From: JAPWJZ01 sp965279315
Lineage (GTDB): Bacteria > Pseudomonadota > Alphaproteobacteria > Micavibrionales > UBA2020
DNA length: 64,000 nucleotides
Direction of reading: 5' to 3'
Assembly (NCBI GenBank): GCA_965279315.1
Contig: OZ257145.1
Coordinates: 3,236,256 to 3,300,255 of the forward strand
Shown here: piece by piece, positions 1-8,223 of the stretch
Position numbering within the stretch: position 1 is the stretch's first letter
How the letters are laid out: each line of letters opens with the position of its first letter
Program-made: the position numbers and the translations under genes
The notes under the pieces: model-generated
The model's input: only the letters and a program-made list of their open reading frames with translations
Told to the model about the DNA's origin: nothing
Database searches by the model: none

Positions 1-12
1 AGGAGCGCAGCT

Positions 13-684
13 ATGACCATCGCAGATTCGGCAACACCGCCGCAGAAAAAAGGCCTGGGCACAGGTGCCGTCATCCTGATTGCAGCGGCGGTTTCCGTTG
101 TAACGGTGTGGCTGTGCTTTACCCTCTTCTTTCCGACTTCCATCACGCCTGTGAAACTGGACGCGCAGGAACAGGTGGCGCTACAAAAGAAAGTAAGGAC
201 GCTTAATCTGGACCTCGAAACCGTGCCGGCTGCTGCCCGGGACGGCAAGGACGACCGCGTGCTGGAACCCGAGCCCTATAGCGAGGAAAATGCGCAGCGG
301 GACATTACCTTCACCGAGCGCGAAGTAAACGCGTTGCTGGCCACGAATACGGACCTTGCCGGCAAAGTGGCGATCGACCTGTCGGCTGGGCTGGTGAGCG
401 CGAAAGCGCTGATCCCGCTCGATCCGGACATGCCGGTCTTCGGCGGCAAGACGTTGAAGATTTCGGCGGGCATGGCCTTGGGTTTTAAAAACGGGCGGCC
501 GCAAGTGATTTTACGGGGCATCAGCGTCTGGGGCGTGCCCATCCCCAACGACTGGCTGGGTCGCCTGAAAAACGTCGATCTTGTCGAACAATACGGCGAT
601 GCAGGCTTCTGGAAGTCCTTCGCCGCCGGCGTTGACAATATCGCCGTGGGTGACGGCACCCTGACCATCAAACTGCGCGAATAG
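13..684 (+). CDS. membrane-anchored protein of unknown function
   Basis: A 223-residue protein. The start is supported by AGGAG at positions 1-5, seven bases before the ATG. Residues about 18-42 form one hydrophobic helix (VILIAAAVSVVTVWLCFTLF), so the rest should be a periplasmic domain held by an N-terminal anchor. The soluble part has a stretch reading ITFTEREVNALLA followed by alternating beta-like segments ending in VGDGTLTIKL. This is reminiscent of membrane-anchored lipid-binding-like domains, but I do not recognise a named family. It is convergent with coaD, 109 bases away. Function unknown; the gene call itself is solid. Confidence 0.8.
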   Translation: MTIADSATPPQKKGLGTGAVILIAAAVSVVTVWLCFTLFFPTSITPVKLDAQEQVALQKKVRTLNLDLETVPAAARDGKDDRVLEPEPYSEENAQRDITFTEREVNALLATNTDLAGKVAIDLSAGLVSAKALIPLDPDMPVFGGKTLKISAGMALGFKNGRPQVILRGISVWGVPIPNDWLGRLKNVDLVEQYGDAGFWKSFAAGVDNIAVGDGTLTIKLRE

Positions 685-793
685 GCGCGACCGGGCAAAT
701 TCTATCAGCCGCGACGGCCTTTGATGATCTGCCCGAGAAGTTTCAAAATATAATATCCGTCTGCGCAAAAAATGCAAAACGGGGGTTTTACAA

Positions 794-1330
794 TCAGTCG
801 GGGCGCAGGCGCTGTTTCAGTTTTTCGGCCACATGCGGCGTGACGTGGGACGACAAACTTTTGCCGCCCAGCTTGGCGAGTTCGCGGGCGACGCTTGATG
901 ACACGAAGTTGAGGTTTGCGTCGGACGCGACGAAGAACAGCGGCTGGAATTCGGGATATTCTTTTCGGCCCGCCATCGCGATCGGGTATTCGTTGTCAAA
1001 ATCGGTGCCGGGGCGCAAGCCGCGGATATAGAACGGCGCGTTGTGCGCCTCCATGAACGCCGCTGTCAGGCCTGAATGTTTTTCGACAGTGATGTCGCAG
1101 GTGATGCCTTCTTTGGCAAGGGCGGGCTTGATGTTCGTTTCGATTTCGTGGCGCAGCATCTCGATGCGCTCGTCATCGGTGAAGACCGGGTTCTTGCCAG
1201 CATTGACGGCGACGAGGATAATGAGCCGCGGCATCACGCGTCCAGCCTGCAGGATGATATCGAGATGCCCCAGCGTGACGGGATCGAAAGTGCCCGCGTA
1301 TACGCCGCCCTTTGGTTTCGTGACATCCAT
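794..1330 (-). CDS. coaD: phosphopantetheine adenylyltransferase
   Basis: CoaD transfers AMP from ATP to 4'-phosphopantetheine, the fourth step of coenzyme A synthesis in the cytoplasm. The protein opens with GGVYAGTFDPVTLGHLDII, the nucleotidyltransferase signature including the T-x-G-H motif, and has the C-terminal SSSVARELAKLGG segment corresponding to the ISSTxVR motif. At 178 residues it is slightly longer than the usual 160-170. The frame is open further upstream to 1399, but the ATG at 1330 follows AAGGGG at normal distance and gives the family-typical N-terminus, so it is preferred. The neighbouring membrane protein lies 75 bases upstream on the same strand. Confidence 0.95.
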   Translation of the reverse strand: MDVTKPKGGVYAGTFDPVTLGHLDIILQAGRVMPRLIILVAVNAGKNPVFTDDERIEMLRHEIETNIKPALAKEGITCDITVEKHSGLTAAFMEAHNAPFYIRGLRPGTDFDNEYPIAMAGRKEYPEFQPLFFVASDANLNFVSSSVARELAKLGGKSLSSHVTPHVAEKLKQRLRPD

Positions 1331-1405
1331 GATGCGCCCCTTAATTTTCCAGAGATGACCCGACAATAACCCGCCCCGCCAAGCGCTGTCAAATGCCAAT
1401 CGGGC

Positions 1406-3490
1406 TCAAAAAAAACGCAGCGCAGCGGCAAGATTGGTGTAGTCGTCTGTCCATGGCATTTGGTTGCCGATTTCCGGCGTGACCCATTTTTTTGCGGCCA
1501 ATGCTGAAATATCGGCGCTGCGATCCGTGATCACAAGCCAGGTGCTGTCTGCCCGCAAGCCGATCTTGTGCGTTTCGCCCGGCTTGAGCTGGCGGTCTTC
1601 GCGGAATAGCGCTTTCAGCCCTGCTTGCTTTGCATTGCGTGCCAGTACAGGCGCAAGGTTCACATAGCGGTTGGAGATGTTGAAAAGGATAACGCCGCCC
1701 TTGTTCAGGCGCGCGTAATATCCCCTGATGGCCTCGACGGTCAGAAGGTGCGTGGGTATCGCATCGGCGGTAAAGGCATCCAGGGCGATCAGGTCGAACT
1801 TCCCGCCCTTGATATTATTCAGCGCAAGCCTGCCATCGCCGACAATAATTTCCGGACGTCCGGCGGGGGAGCATTTGTCAAGATAGGTGAAATACGTGTT
1901 CGCCGCCTTGATGATCGCGGGGTCTATATCGATGAAAACCGCGCTGCCGTTTTTCGGCACATAACAGTTCATGCTGCCGACGCCAAGGCCGATGACGGCG
2001 GAATGCCGGGGCTTGTATGCCGCAAAGACGTCGCCTACGGGACCTTCTTTGGTGTAATACGAGCCGGGCAGTTTTTCCTGCGCGGGCGTCATGATCTGGA
2101 CGCCATGCACCGTGCTGCCATGCGACAGCGCACGTATCCTGCCCTGCTGCTGTGTGCCGCCGATGCTGCCATCCGGGTTCATTTCCATCACTGTCAGCGT
2201 GCCGAAAAAGCTTCTGTCCTGCGCCAGCACGCCGTCCGTCGCAAACATCCTGGCGATAACCATCGCCAGCAGCAGCACGACAAAACCATTCCGTATCGCC
2301 CTGCCCCGCCGCAATTGCGCATCGCCGAAAATCGGGTTCATGAGCAGGCTGAGGATCAGGATGGCGGGATATTCCACCGGCGCATTCAGCACAAAGGGCG
2401 CGAAGAAAGCGTTCAGCACGCCCCCGCACGCGCCGCCGATCGACAGCATCAGGTAAAACGATGTCAGGTTTTTTCCGGCCGGGCGCATTTCAGCAAGGCG
2501 CATGTGGCACATCAGCGCCGTCAGGCCGAAGACGCCCATATGCATCACCAGCGCGAACCACGAGCTGTTCAGTTCCCACCTGAAGGACAGCATCGCCGCA
2601 ATCACCAGCGCAACGAGCGCAGGCTGTAGGATACCCAGCTGCCGAAGGCTGACAAACGCGTTGCTGCCGAAGGCGATGATGAATGTCAGAAGATAAAGCC
2701 CCAGCGGCATGACCCACATCATCGGCGCGGGAAAAATATTCGAGGTGATATGCATCGTCACGCCCAGCAGCAGGCTGGAGGGGAAGAACGACAGCGACAC
2801 CCAGTACAGTTTTTGTTTCAGCGTCGGCGCGGCTTCCTGCACGCTTGCGGCGGAGGTTTTGCGCGTTTTCGTCTTGCCCCGCAACGCAAGCCAGACACTG
2901 GCCGCCACGCACAGCACCAGCAGCGCATAACCGCCCAGCCACAGATGGCCCTGCAATTTCAGCCCCGTCAGCGGGTCGATCAGGAACGGATAGGCAAACA
3001 GCCCCGCAAAACTGCCGAGGTTGCTGATGGCATAAAGAAAATACGGGTCTTTCGCACGCGGATGCCGGGTCTGGGTGAACAGCCGCTGCAAGGTCGATGA
3101 CGCAGCCGACAGCGCGACAAAGGGAATGGCGATGGCCCTGAACAGCATCGCGAAGACATCGAACGGCCCCGGCACACCGCTATCTTGCGGATGGATGCCC
3201 GCCGGCAGGAAAGCAAAGCCGAGGCAGAGCGCCAGCAGAAACAGCGCGCCATGCGCCGATGGCTTGACGGTCGAAAAAAAATGCGCAAGGAAATAGCCCG
3301 CCAGCAGCATGATCTGGAAGAACGCCATCGCGACGATCCACCCCGCCGGCGACCCGCCGACGATGGGCAGCAGCATTTTGCCGATCATCGGCTGGATGCT
3401 GAACATCAGCGCGGCGGACAGGAACAGCGTTGCGCCAAACACGCAAGCCAGCAGTGTCGCGTCTTTATGTCCTGCCATATGTCCTGCCAT
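1406..3490 (-). CDS. multi-pass membrane protein fused to a spermidine-synthase-like domain
   Basis: A 694-residue protein in two parts. Residues about 10-430 are hydrophobic with roughly a dozen predicted helices. The rest is a spermidine-synthase/SAM-methyltransferase-like fold, with VIGLGVGS near residue 498 (nucleotide-binding loop), then IVGDGRLAL and LIALDAFTADAIPTHLLT. Family knowledge: such fusions are common in Proteobacteria and are often annotated as spermidine synthase, but the substrate is rarely proven. I see no proof that polyamines are made. The start at 3490 follows AAGGA; the frame is open to 3556, and a second ATG 12 bases downstream is possible. coaD lies downstream on the same strand. 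Confidence 0.8.
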   Translation of the reverse strand: MAGHMAGHKDATLLACVFGATLFLSAALMFSIQPMIGKMLLPIVGGSPAGWIVAMAFFQIMLLAGYFLAHFFSTVKPSAHGALFLLALCLGFAFLPAGIHPQDSGVPGPFDVFAMLFRAIAIPFVALSAASSTLQRLFTQTRHPRAKDPYFLYAISNLGSFAGLFAYPFLIDPLTGLKLQGHLWLGGYALLVLCVAASVWLALRGKTKTRKTSAASVQEAAPTLKQKLYWVSLSFFPSSLLLGVTMHITSNIFPAPMMWVMPLGLYLLTFIIAFGSNAFVSLRQLGILQPALVALVIAAMLSFRWELNSSWFALVMHMGVFGLTALMCHMRLAEMRPAGKNLTSFYLMLSIGGACGGVLNAFFAPFVLNAPVEYPAILILSLLMNPIFGDAQLRRGRAIRNGFVVLLLAMVIARMFATDGVLAQDRSFFGTLTVMEMNPDGSIGGTQQQGRIRALSHGSTVHGVQIMTPAQEKLPGSYYTKEGPVGDVFAAYKPRHSAVIGLGVGSMNCYVPKNGSAVFIDIDPAIIKAANTYFTYLDKCSPAGRPEIIVGDGRLALNNIKGGKFDLIALDAFTADAIPTHLLTVEAIRGYYARLNKGGVILFNISNRYVNLAPVLARNAKQAGLKALFREDRQLKPGETHKIGLRADSTWLVITDRSADISALAAKKWVTPEIGNQMPWTDDYTNLAAALRFF

Positions 3491-3776
3491 TGCCGGGGTT
3501 CCTTGTCCCTTGGTTGTTACAGACCTTATTTGGAATGAAAAACGCCTGCGGCGCAAGGGCGAGGATGTTCAATATAATGGGGCATCATCACAAAAAACGC
3601 TTGTCACGGCCTACCTGTGTGCGGGCCCGCAGATTTTCACCGTTGTTAACGTAAGGTTATTTGCCGGAAATCGTAACCTGCTATCTAATGCGGCACGCGC
3701 ATGTTACAATGGTGATCTACCCTTCCAGCGAAAACTTCACCCGCGTCCTTGCATCTTTGCAGAACGGCCGTTACCC

Positions 3777-3953
3777 GTGCAAAAAGCGTCGATTACGTTT
3801 CTTATCCTCGGCATTATCTGCGGGGTGATGGGCTTTGGCGGCTTTGCTTTCCTGTCCTTTGCCTTTGCGCGCACATTGTTTCTTGTGTTCCTCGCGCTGT
3901 TTACCGTTACCGGTTTTATCTATGTGCTGAATGAACGCGGACCGACGGGATAG
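3777..3953 (+). CDS. small two-helix membrane protein, DUF1328-like
   Basis: A short reading frame (58 residues) starting at GTG 3777: VQKASITFLILGIICGVMGF followed by a second hydrophobic helix FARTLFLVFLALFTVTGFIYVL. The pattern of two helices around a GFGG-type turn matches the DUF1328/YtjA family of tiny inner-membrane proteins of unknown function. The frame is open far upstream (to 3309), but that part lies antisense to the preceding gene and has no family resemblance, so the GTG is inferred from the domain boundary. The ribosome binding site is weak. Confidence 0.6.
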   Translation: MQKASITFLILGIICGVMGFGGFAFLSFAFARTLFLVFLALFTVTGFIYVLNERGPTG

Positions 3954-3981
3954 GCACGCATTTTTATAAAAGGAATTCTTC

Positions 3982-4248
3982 GTGGAGTTAATGACCAAGG
4001 AAATATTTTTCAGCCATGCCAATGCAGGGCACAGCGCGAATATCGACCCGCTGGAATTCGATTTCGGCTGCCAGGACACGACGATCCGCCGCCTGCACCG
4101 CGCCATTGCAGAAACCAGCCCCCTTTTTTCGCCGCAGTACAATATCACGCTGCGCAATAACGTGAGCGGCATCAGCAAAACATATCAATCGCGCGAAAAA
4201 GCGCATATCGATTTCCTGACCGACTGGAACAGCGGCTTTTATAAATAA
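3982..4248 (+). CDS. small protein of unknown function
   Basis: An 88-residue acidic/aromatic soluble protein with no signal peptide or membrane helix. AAAGGAAT at 3969-3976 fits a GTG start at 3982; ATG 3991, three codons in, is the alternative and has GGAG close upstream. It contains NANAGHSAN-like and YNITLRNNVSGISKTYQSREKAH segments that I do not recognise. It follows the DUF1328-like gene by 28 bases on the same strand and ends exactly where the convergent Y-family polymerase gene ends. No function can be assigned. Confidence 0.55.
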   Translation: MELMTKEIFFSHANAGHSANIDPLEFDFGCQDTTIRRLHRAIAETSPLFSPQYNITLRNNVSGISKTYQSREKAHIDFLTDWNSGFYK

Positions 4249-5520
4249 CTATTCCACGAATTCGGCGATGTCGGGGATGCGGGTAAAGGCGATTTTGGTG
4301 CCGGTGAAGGCGCGGCCCTGGGTGGCGGTCATGCCGACCAGCACGGTGTCGCGGCCGAATTTCTGGTTCAGCTTGTCCATCGCTTCCGACAGCTTTTCAT
4401 TCTTCTCACGCTTTTTGGTGACGGGCGACAGCATGTCGAACAGATCGGGCTGCACCCGGGTTTTCGGCGTGATGGATGACAGCACGACCGATACTTTCTT
4501 GATTTTGCGCCCCTTGATCTCGGGCAGCAGGCTTTGCCACATGTCCTCCATCAGCTCCAGGAACGTGAAGCTGTCTTCCGCATGGGGCAGGCGCGCCTCC
4601 AGGCCCAGACGCGGGCCGTTTTCGATGCGCATGGAAAGGCTGAACGCGCCCGCGCAATATTCCTTGCGCCGCATCCGCGCCGTGGCCTTGATGGTCAGGC
4701 GGCGCGCGATCTTGATGGCCTCGGCGGGCGGGCGCATTTCGGGCGGCAGGACATGGCTGTGGCCGATGGAGCTGCTTTGCGTCACGGTGTCCGGCACGTC
4801 GTAGCCGCGCAGGTAGTACCACATCTTTTCGCCCCACAGGCTGCCCCACACGGCGCGCATGTGTTTTGGCTGCAGCGTCAGCAGCTTTTTGATGTCGTGA
4901 ATTCCCGCGTTGTTCAGCCGCACTTCCATGTTCGGCCCGACGCCCGACAGGTCGCGCAGTTTCAGCTGCTCCAGCCGGTGTGGCAAGTCCGTTGCCTGAA
5001 GGATCGTGAAGCCGTCCGGCTTCTTCATGTCGGTCGCAATCTTGGCGAGATATTTGTTGGGTGCGACGCCGATGGAGCAGCGCACATATTCGCCGATGTT
5101 TTTCGCAAGCCCCGCCTTGATCGACGCGGCGATTTCGGTGACGCGTTCGATCGACCTTTCGTTTTTCATCAGCTCGCAGGCCATTTCGTCGATGGAGCAG
5201 ACTTTGGCGACAGGAATATGGCGGTCGATTTCGTCGATGATGCTTTCATGGAATTCGACGTATTTCTGGTGGTTGCCCAAAACGCAGATCAGGCCGGGGC
5301 ACATCTTGCGCGCCTCGTGCACGGGGGTGCCGGTTTTGACGCCGAATGCCTTCGCCTCGTAACTGGCCGCAATCGCGCTGGTGTATTCGGTTTCGACGGG
5401 GATGACGGCGACGGGCTTGCCGCGCAAGGCAGGGTTCAGCTGCTGCTCCACGCTGGCGAAGTAGCTGTTGAAATCGACATAAAGCCAGCGGAGCTGGGTG
5501 GGAGGGGCGAATTCGGCCAT
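4249..5520 (-). CDS. Y-family (DinB/UmuC-type) translesion DNA polymerase
   Basis: A 423-residue lesion-bypass polymerase. Visible motifs are LYVDFNSYFASVEQQLNP near the N-terminus (first metal-binding Asp and steric residues), YTSAIAASYEAKAFGVKTG (palm), and CSIDEMACEL carrying the catalytic acidic pair. A helix-hairpin-helix-like segment LRDLSGVGPNMEVRLNNAGI follows. QPDLF at about residues 357-361 looks like a sliding-clamp binding motif. The ATG at 5520 is preferred over an upstream TTG at 5565. It is not close enough to canonical dinB or umuC for me to give a symbol. A strong terminator (5564-5602) separates it from the gene upstream. No LexA box was identified. Confidence 0.88.
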   Translation of the reverse strand: MAEFAPPTQLRWLYVDFNSYFASVEQQLNPALRGKPVAVIPVETEYTSAIAASYEAKAFGVKTGTPVHEARKMCPGLICVLGNHQKYVEFHESIIDEIDRHIPVAKVCSIDEMACELMKNERSIERVTEIAASIKAGLAKNIGEYVRCSIGVAPNKYLAKIATDMKKPDGFTILQATDLPHRLEQLKLRDLSGVGPNMEVRLNNAGIHDIKKLLTLQPKHMRAVWGSLWGEKMWYYLRGYDVPDTVTQSSSIGHSHVLPPEMRPPAEAIKIARRLTIKATARMRRKEYCAGAFSLSMRIENGPRLGLEARLPHAEDSFTFLELMEDMWQSLLPEIKGRKIKKVSVVLSSITPKTRVQPDLFDMLSPVTKKREKNEKLSEAMDKLNQKFGRDTVLVGMTATQGRAFTGTKIAFTRIPDIAEFVE

Positions 5521-5563
5521 GTTCTTATTTTGTTCCGAATCTGCCGCCAGAGTCAAGAAAAGC

Positions 5564-5602
5564 AAAACCGCCGCCCGCGATTATTCGCAGGGCGGCGGTT
5601 TT
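5564..5602 (-). terminator. intrinsic terminator for the 86-residue protein gene
   Basis: A 13-bp perfect stem: AAAACCGCCGCCC at 5564-5576 pairs with GGGCGGCGGTTTT at 5590-5602. The loop contains a further GCGA/TCGC pairing. Read leftward it is followed by TTTTGCTTTTCTTG, a good U-rich tract. It lies just past the stop of the gene at 5619-5879 and before the polymerase start. Confidence 0.85.
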
Positions 5603-5618
5603 GTTGAATGCCAGTCGC

Positions 5619-5879
5619 TTATTCGACGCCGGGAGCCGGGGTCGGTTGCGGGGGCATGTTGCCGTCAAAAGAAGGCGCATCGGGCGCGGTGGCGGGAGCA
5701 ACATCGCCAGCGGCGGGCGAGATGTCGTTCAGGGTGCTGACATCGGTGCGGTTGATGTAACCGACGCCAAGGATCAGCGCGATCGCCACAACGCCGGCAA
5801 TCGCCCAGTTACGGCCCGAATTGCTTTGAACGGGCGTTGCGTAGTTGGGGGTCGCGTGGATGTCGTTTCTGTCTTCCAT
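5619..5879 (-). CDS. small single-helix membrane protein, Pro/Ala-rich tail
   Basis: An 86-residue protein with a short polar N-terminus, one hydrophobic helix at about residues 26-43 (WAIAGVVAIALILGVGYI) and a Pro/Ala/Asp-rich tail ending PPQPTPAPGVE. GGTGAT precedes the ATG, and a strong terminator follows the stop. Topology is probably N-in with the low-complexity tail in the periplasm. No family is recognised. The upstream region holds an ATAGGC/GCCTAT inverted repeat (5918-5934) next to a TATAAA-like -10 on this strand, suggesting its own promoter. Confidence 0.7.
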   Translation of the reverse strand: MEDRNDIHATPNYATPVQSNSGRNWAIAGVVAIALILGVGYINRTDVSTLNDISPAAGDVAPATAPDAPSFDGNMPPQPTPAPGVE

Positions 5880-5951
5880 GATATCACCTGTTTTGTTGTT
5901 TTGCTTTTTTATAGCCTATAGGCAAACGGCCTATTCTCCAAAAAGTTCTTC

Positions 5952-5994
5952 AAAAAAAGACCCCGGAAGCCTTGCGGCGTTCCGGGGTTTTTTC
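5952..5994 (-). terminator. intrinsic terminator after the EF-hand gene
   Basis: The stem CCCCGGAA (5961-5968) pairs with TTCCGGGG (5980-5987), flanked by an A-run on the left and a T-run on the right. It can therefore terminate in both directions. It sits 22 bases past the stop of the EF-hand gene, which is transcribed leftward. Confidence 0.85.
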
Positions 5995-6015
5995 GTTGAA
6001 AAATCAACGCGAAAA

Positions 6016-6282
6016 TTACTTCGCGAATTCTTCTGCGGTCACTTTGCCGTCTTTGTCGGCGTCAGCAGCTTCGAAGGTCTTGCCTTCCAGTTTCGCTGCG
6101 TCGAATTCTTCTTTCGACAGGGAAGCGTCTGCGTTGGTGTCGAGTTTCGCGAAGTCAGCAGCGGGAGCAGCAGCAGCTTCGGTCGCAGCTTGGGTTGCGG
6201 GAGCGGCTTCTTTAGCTTCGTCAGCAGCGAAAGCGGGAGCTGCGAATGCGAGGACAGCGGCAACGAGGAGAGCGTATTTCAT
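6016..6282 (-). CDS. secreted EF-hand calcium-binding protein
   Basis: An 88-residue protein with a clear signal peptide (MKYALLVAAVLAFAAPAFA, cleavage after AFA), an Ala/Glu-rich linker and two EF-hand loops: DTNADASLSKEE and DADKDGKVTAEE. In each loop the first Asp, positions 3 and 5 and the terminal Glu are in place, so calcium binding is plausible. It should be periplasmic. The ATG has GGAG about ten bases upstream. The promoter region (6346-6413) contains unusual 11-bp direct repeats, and a terminator follows, so it appears to be a single-gene unit. The physiological role is unknown. Confidence 0.88.
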   Translation of the reverse strand: MKYALLVAAVLAFAAPAFAADEAKEAAPATQAATEAAAAPAADFAKLDTNADASLSKEEFDAAKLEGKTFEAADADKDGKVTAEEFAK

Positions 6283-6345
6283 GTTTCTATTACTCCGTAA
6301 GGGTTTTTTTTGGTGACAAACCTAATGGACTTAGGCCTCACTACC

Positions 6346-6413
6346 ATAATATGCTGGCTGTGCGAGAATGCAAGGATTTTGTAAGGAAACTGTAAGGATT
6401 ACGTAAGTCAAAT
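6346..6413 (-). promoter_or_regulatory. candidate activated promoter with four 11-bp direct repeats
   Basis: On the leftward strand, TATTAT (6351-6346) can act as -10 and CTTGCA (6374-6369) as -35 with a 17-bp spacer. Running upstream from that -35 are four imperfect 11-bp tandem repeats, read on the plus strand as GCAAGGATTTT, GTAAGGAAACT, GTAAGGATTAC and GTAAGTCAAAT (6370-6413). An 11-bp period of direct repeats ending at the -35 is the geometry used by OmpR/PhoB-type response regulators. The same segment is the 5' leader of the acetyltransferase gene starting at 6412. Confidence 0.45.
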
Positions 6414-6669
6414 GTCAGAAAACTTTTCAGATAACAAAAAAGACCAACGTTTTGAACTAGATACAGGAGAGGCGACCGCCTTTGCCAATTACCGGCTGGA
6501 GGGCCAAAACCTGTTCATCGACTATGTTGAAGCCCCGCCTGCCCTGCGCGGCACGGGCGCGGCAGGCCGACTCATGCAGCACATCGCCGACACCGCGCAG
6601 GCAAAGGGGCTGAAAATCGTGCCCATCTGCAGCTACGCCGCCGCATGGGTGAGCCGGAACGTGAAATGA
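6412..6669 (+). CDS. small GNAT-like N-acetyltransferase (YidJ/NATD1 type)
   Basis: An 85-residue protein of the minimal GNAT type: beta strands up to NLFIDYVEAPPALRGTGAAGRLMQHIADTAQAKGLKIVPICSYAAAWV. The RGTGAAGRL stretch corresponds to the acetyl-CoA pyrophosphate-binding loop (R/Q-x-x-G-x-G/A), and the CSYA segment is typical of this short subfamily. The substrate is unknown. The ATG follows the AAGGA-containing direct repeats. Its stop overlaps the dusB start by four bases (ATGA), so the two are probably translationally coupled. Confidence 0.8.
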   Translation: MSENFSDNKKDQRFELDTGEATAFANYRLEGQNLFIDYVEAPPALRGTGAAGRLMQHIADTAQAKGLKIVPICSYAAAWVSRNVK

Positions 6670-7685
6670 CATTTGATATCGGCAGCATACGGATCGACGA
6701 TCCCGTGTTCCTCGCCCCCATGACAGGGGTGACGGACCTGCCGTTCCGCAGGCTGGTGAAGAAATACGGGGCAGGCCTCGTCTTCTCGGAAATGATCGCC
6801 AGCCGCTGCATGATCGAGGAATATCGCGGGTCGCCCAAAATTTCGCTCGATTACGGCGACGAAAAGCCGATCGCCGTGCAACTGGCGGGCTGCGAGCCGG
6901 AGATCATGGCGGAGGCCGCACGCATCAATGCCGGTCGCGGCGCCGCCATCATCGACATCAATTTCGGCTGCCCCGTCAAAAAGGTCGTCAACAAAATGGC
7001 GGGATCCGCGCTGATGCGCGAAGAACCGCTGGCCGCCGATATCATGGCGGCGACGGTGGCGGCGGTCGATGTGCCGGTGACGGTGAAAATGCGCCTAGGC
7101 TGGGACGAACACAGCATCAATGCGCCGAAGCTGGCGAAGATCGCAGAAGACGTCGGCATTAAAATGATCACCGTCCATGGCCGCACGCGCAACCAGATGT
7201 ATAAAGGCAATGCTGACTGGGAAGCGATACAGGCCGTGAAGGACGCGGTGAAAATTCCCGTCGTCGTCAACGGCGACATTTGTTCGCCGCAGGATGCAGA
7301 ACGTGCGAAACGCATGTCGGGCGCCGATGGCGTGATGATCGGGCGCGGCGCATATGGCAAGCCCTGGGTCGTGCGCGACACGATGAGTTTCTTCCGCCAC
7401 GGCATGATCGCGCCCTCGCCCACGCCTGCCGAACTGTCGCAGGCGATTGCCGAGCATTACGACGCCATGCTGTCGCATTACGGCAGCTTTCACGGGGTGC
7501 AGATCGCGCGCAAGCACCTGACATGGTATTGCAAGGATTTGCCGGGCGCGTTCGAATTGCGCGCGGAAGTCAACCGGATGGAGAATCCCGATGATGTCAA
7601 AAACAGGCTGGCGATTTATTTCCTTACGCTGGGCGATATGCCTGTCACTCATGCTGCCGATAGCGGCGCAAGCGGCGAAATTTGA
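6666..7685 (+). CDS. dusB: tRNA-dihydrouridine synthase
   Basis: A flavin enzyme that reduces uridine to dihydrouridine in tRNA D-loops. The 339 residues include the FMN-barrel start FLAPMTGVTDLPFRRL, the catalytic-cysteine loop INFGCPVKKVVNKMAGSALM, VTVKMRLGWDEH, ITVHGRTRNQMYKG, VVNGDI and GADGVMIGRGAYGKPW, all typical Dus signatures. The start at 6666 overlaps the upstream stop as ATGA; an in-frame GTG/ATG further upstream is less likely. The last 95 bases overlap the start of the next gene in another frame. The DusB subtype is inferred from overall motif spelling. Confidence 0.93.
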   Translation: MTFDIGSIRIDDPVFLAPMTGVTDLPFRRLVKKYGAGLVFSEMIASRCMIEEYRGSPKISLDYGDEKPIAVQLAGCEPEIMAEAARINAGRGAAIIDINFGCPVKKVVNKMAGSALMREEPLAADIMAATVAAVDVPVTVKMRLGWDEHSINAPKLAKIAEDVGIKMITVHGRTRNQMYKGNADWEAIQAVKDAVKIPVVVNGDICSPQDAERAKRMSGADGVMIGRGAYGKPWVVRDTMSFFRHGMIAPSPTPAELSQAIAEHYDAMLSHYGSFHGVQIARKHLTWYCKDLPGAFELRAEVNRMENPDDVKNRLAIYFLTLGDMPVTHAADSGASGEI

Positions 7686-8223
7686 TAAAACGCGCCTGAT
7701 CGCGGCGGGCGAGGCGCAGACCGCCTATACCAAATCCTATGACGGTACATATCGCAATATCCCCTACCCCAACGGCGATGTGCCGAAGGAAACGGGCGTT
7801 TGCACCGACGTTGTCATCCGCGCCTATCGCAAGCTGGGGGTTGACCTGCAGCAGAGGGTGCACGAGGACATGAAGAAAAATTTCAGCCTCTATCCGAAAC
7901 AATGGGGGTTGAAGAAAACCGACACGAATATCGACCACCGCCGCGTGCCGAACTTGCAGACATTTTTCACCCGCCACGGCAAAAGCCTGCGCGTGACGGA
8001 TAATGGCGCGGATTACAAACCGGGCGATATCGTGACGTGGGATTTGTCTTACCCCAAACGCCCCCTGCCCCATATCGGCATCGTGACGGATAAAAAATCA
8101 GCCGATGGCGCGCGCTACATGGTCGTGCACAATATCGGGCGCGGCGCGGAGGTGGAGGATACGCTGTTCGAGTACCACATCACCGGCCATTACAGGTATG
8201 AGCCCGAGATTCAGGTGCCGTAA
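7591..8223 (+). CDS. secreted DUF1287 (YijF-like) protein
   Basis: A 210-residue exported protein. The N-terminus has basic residues, a hydrophobic core and SLMLPIAAQAA, a signal peptide. The mature part has NIPYPNGDVPKETGVCTDVVIRAYRKLGVDLQQ, then YKPGDIVTWDL, LPHIGIVTDK and MVVHNIGRGAEVED. The conserved Cys and two His segments match the DUF1287 family, which has an NlpC/P60-like (cysteine peptidase/amidase) appearance; catalysis is inferred only. The gene starts 95 bases inside dusB and overlaps the tail of pyruvate kinase (opposite strand) by 13 bases. Confidence 0.85.
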   Translation: MMSKTGWRFISLRWAICLSLMLPIAAQAAKFDKTRLIAAGEAQTAYTKSYDGTYRNIPYPNGDVPKETGVCTDVVIRAYRKLGVDLQQRVHEDMKKNFSLYPKQWGLKKTDTNIDHRRVPNLQTFFTRHGKSLRVTDNGADYKPGDIVTWDLSYPKRPLPHIGIVTDKKSADGARYMVVHNIGRGAEVEDTLFEYHITGHYRYEPEIQVP

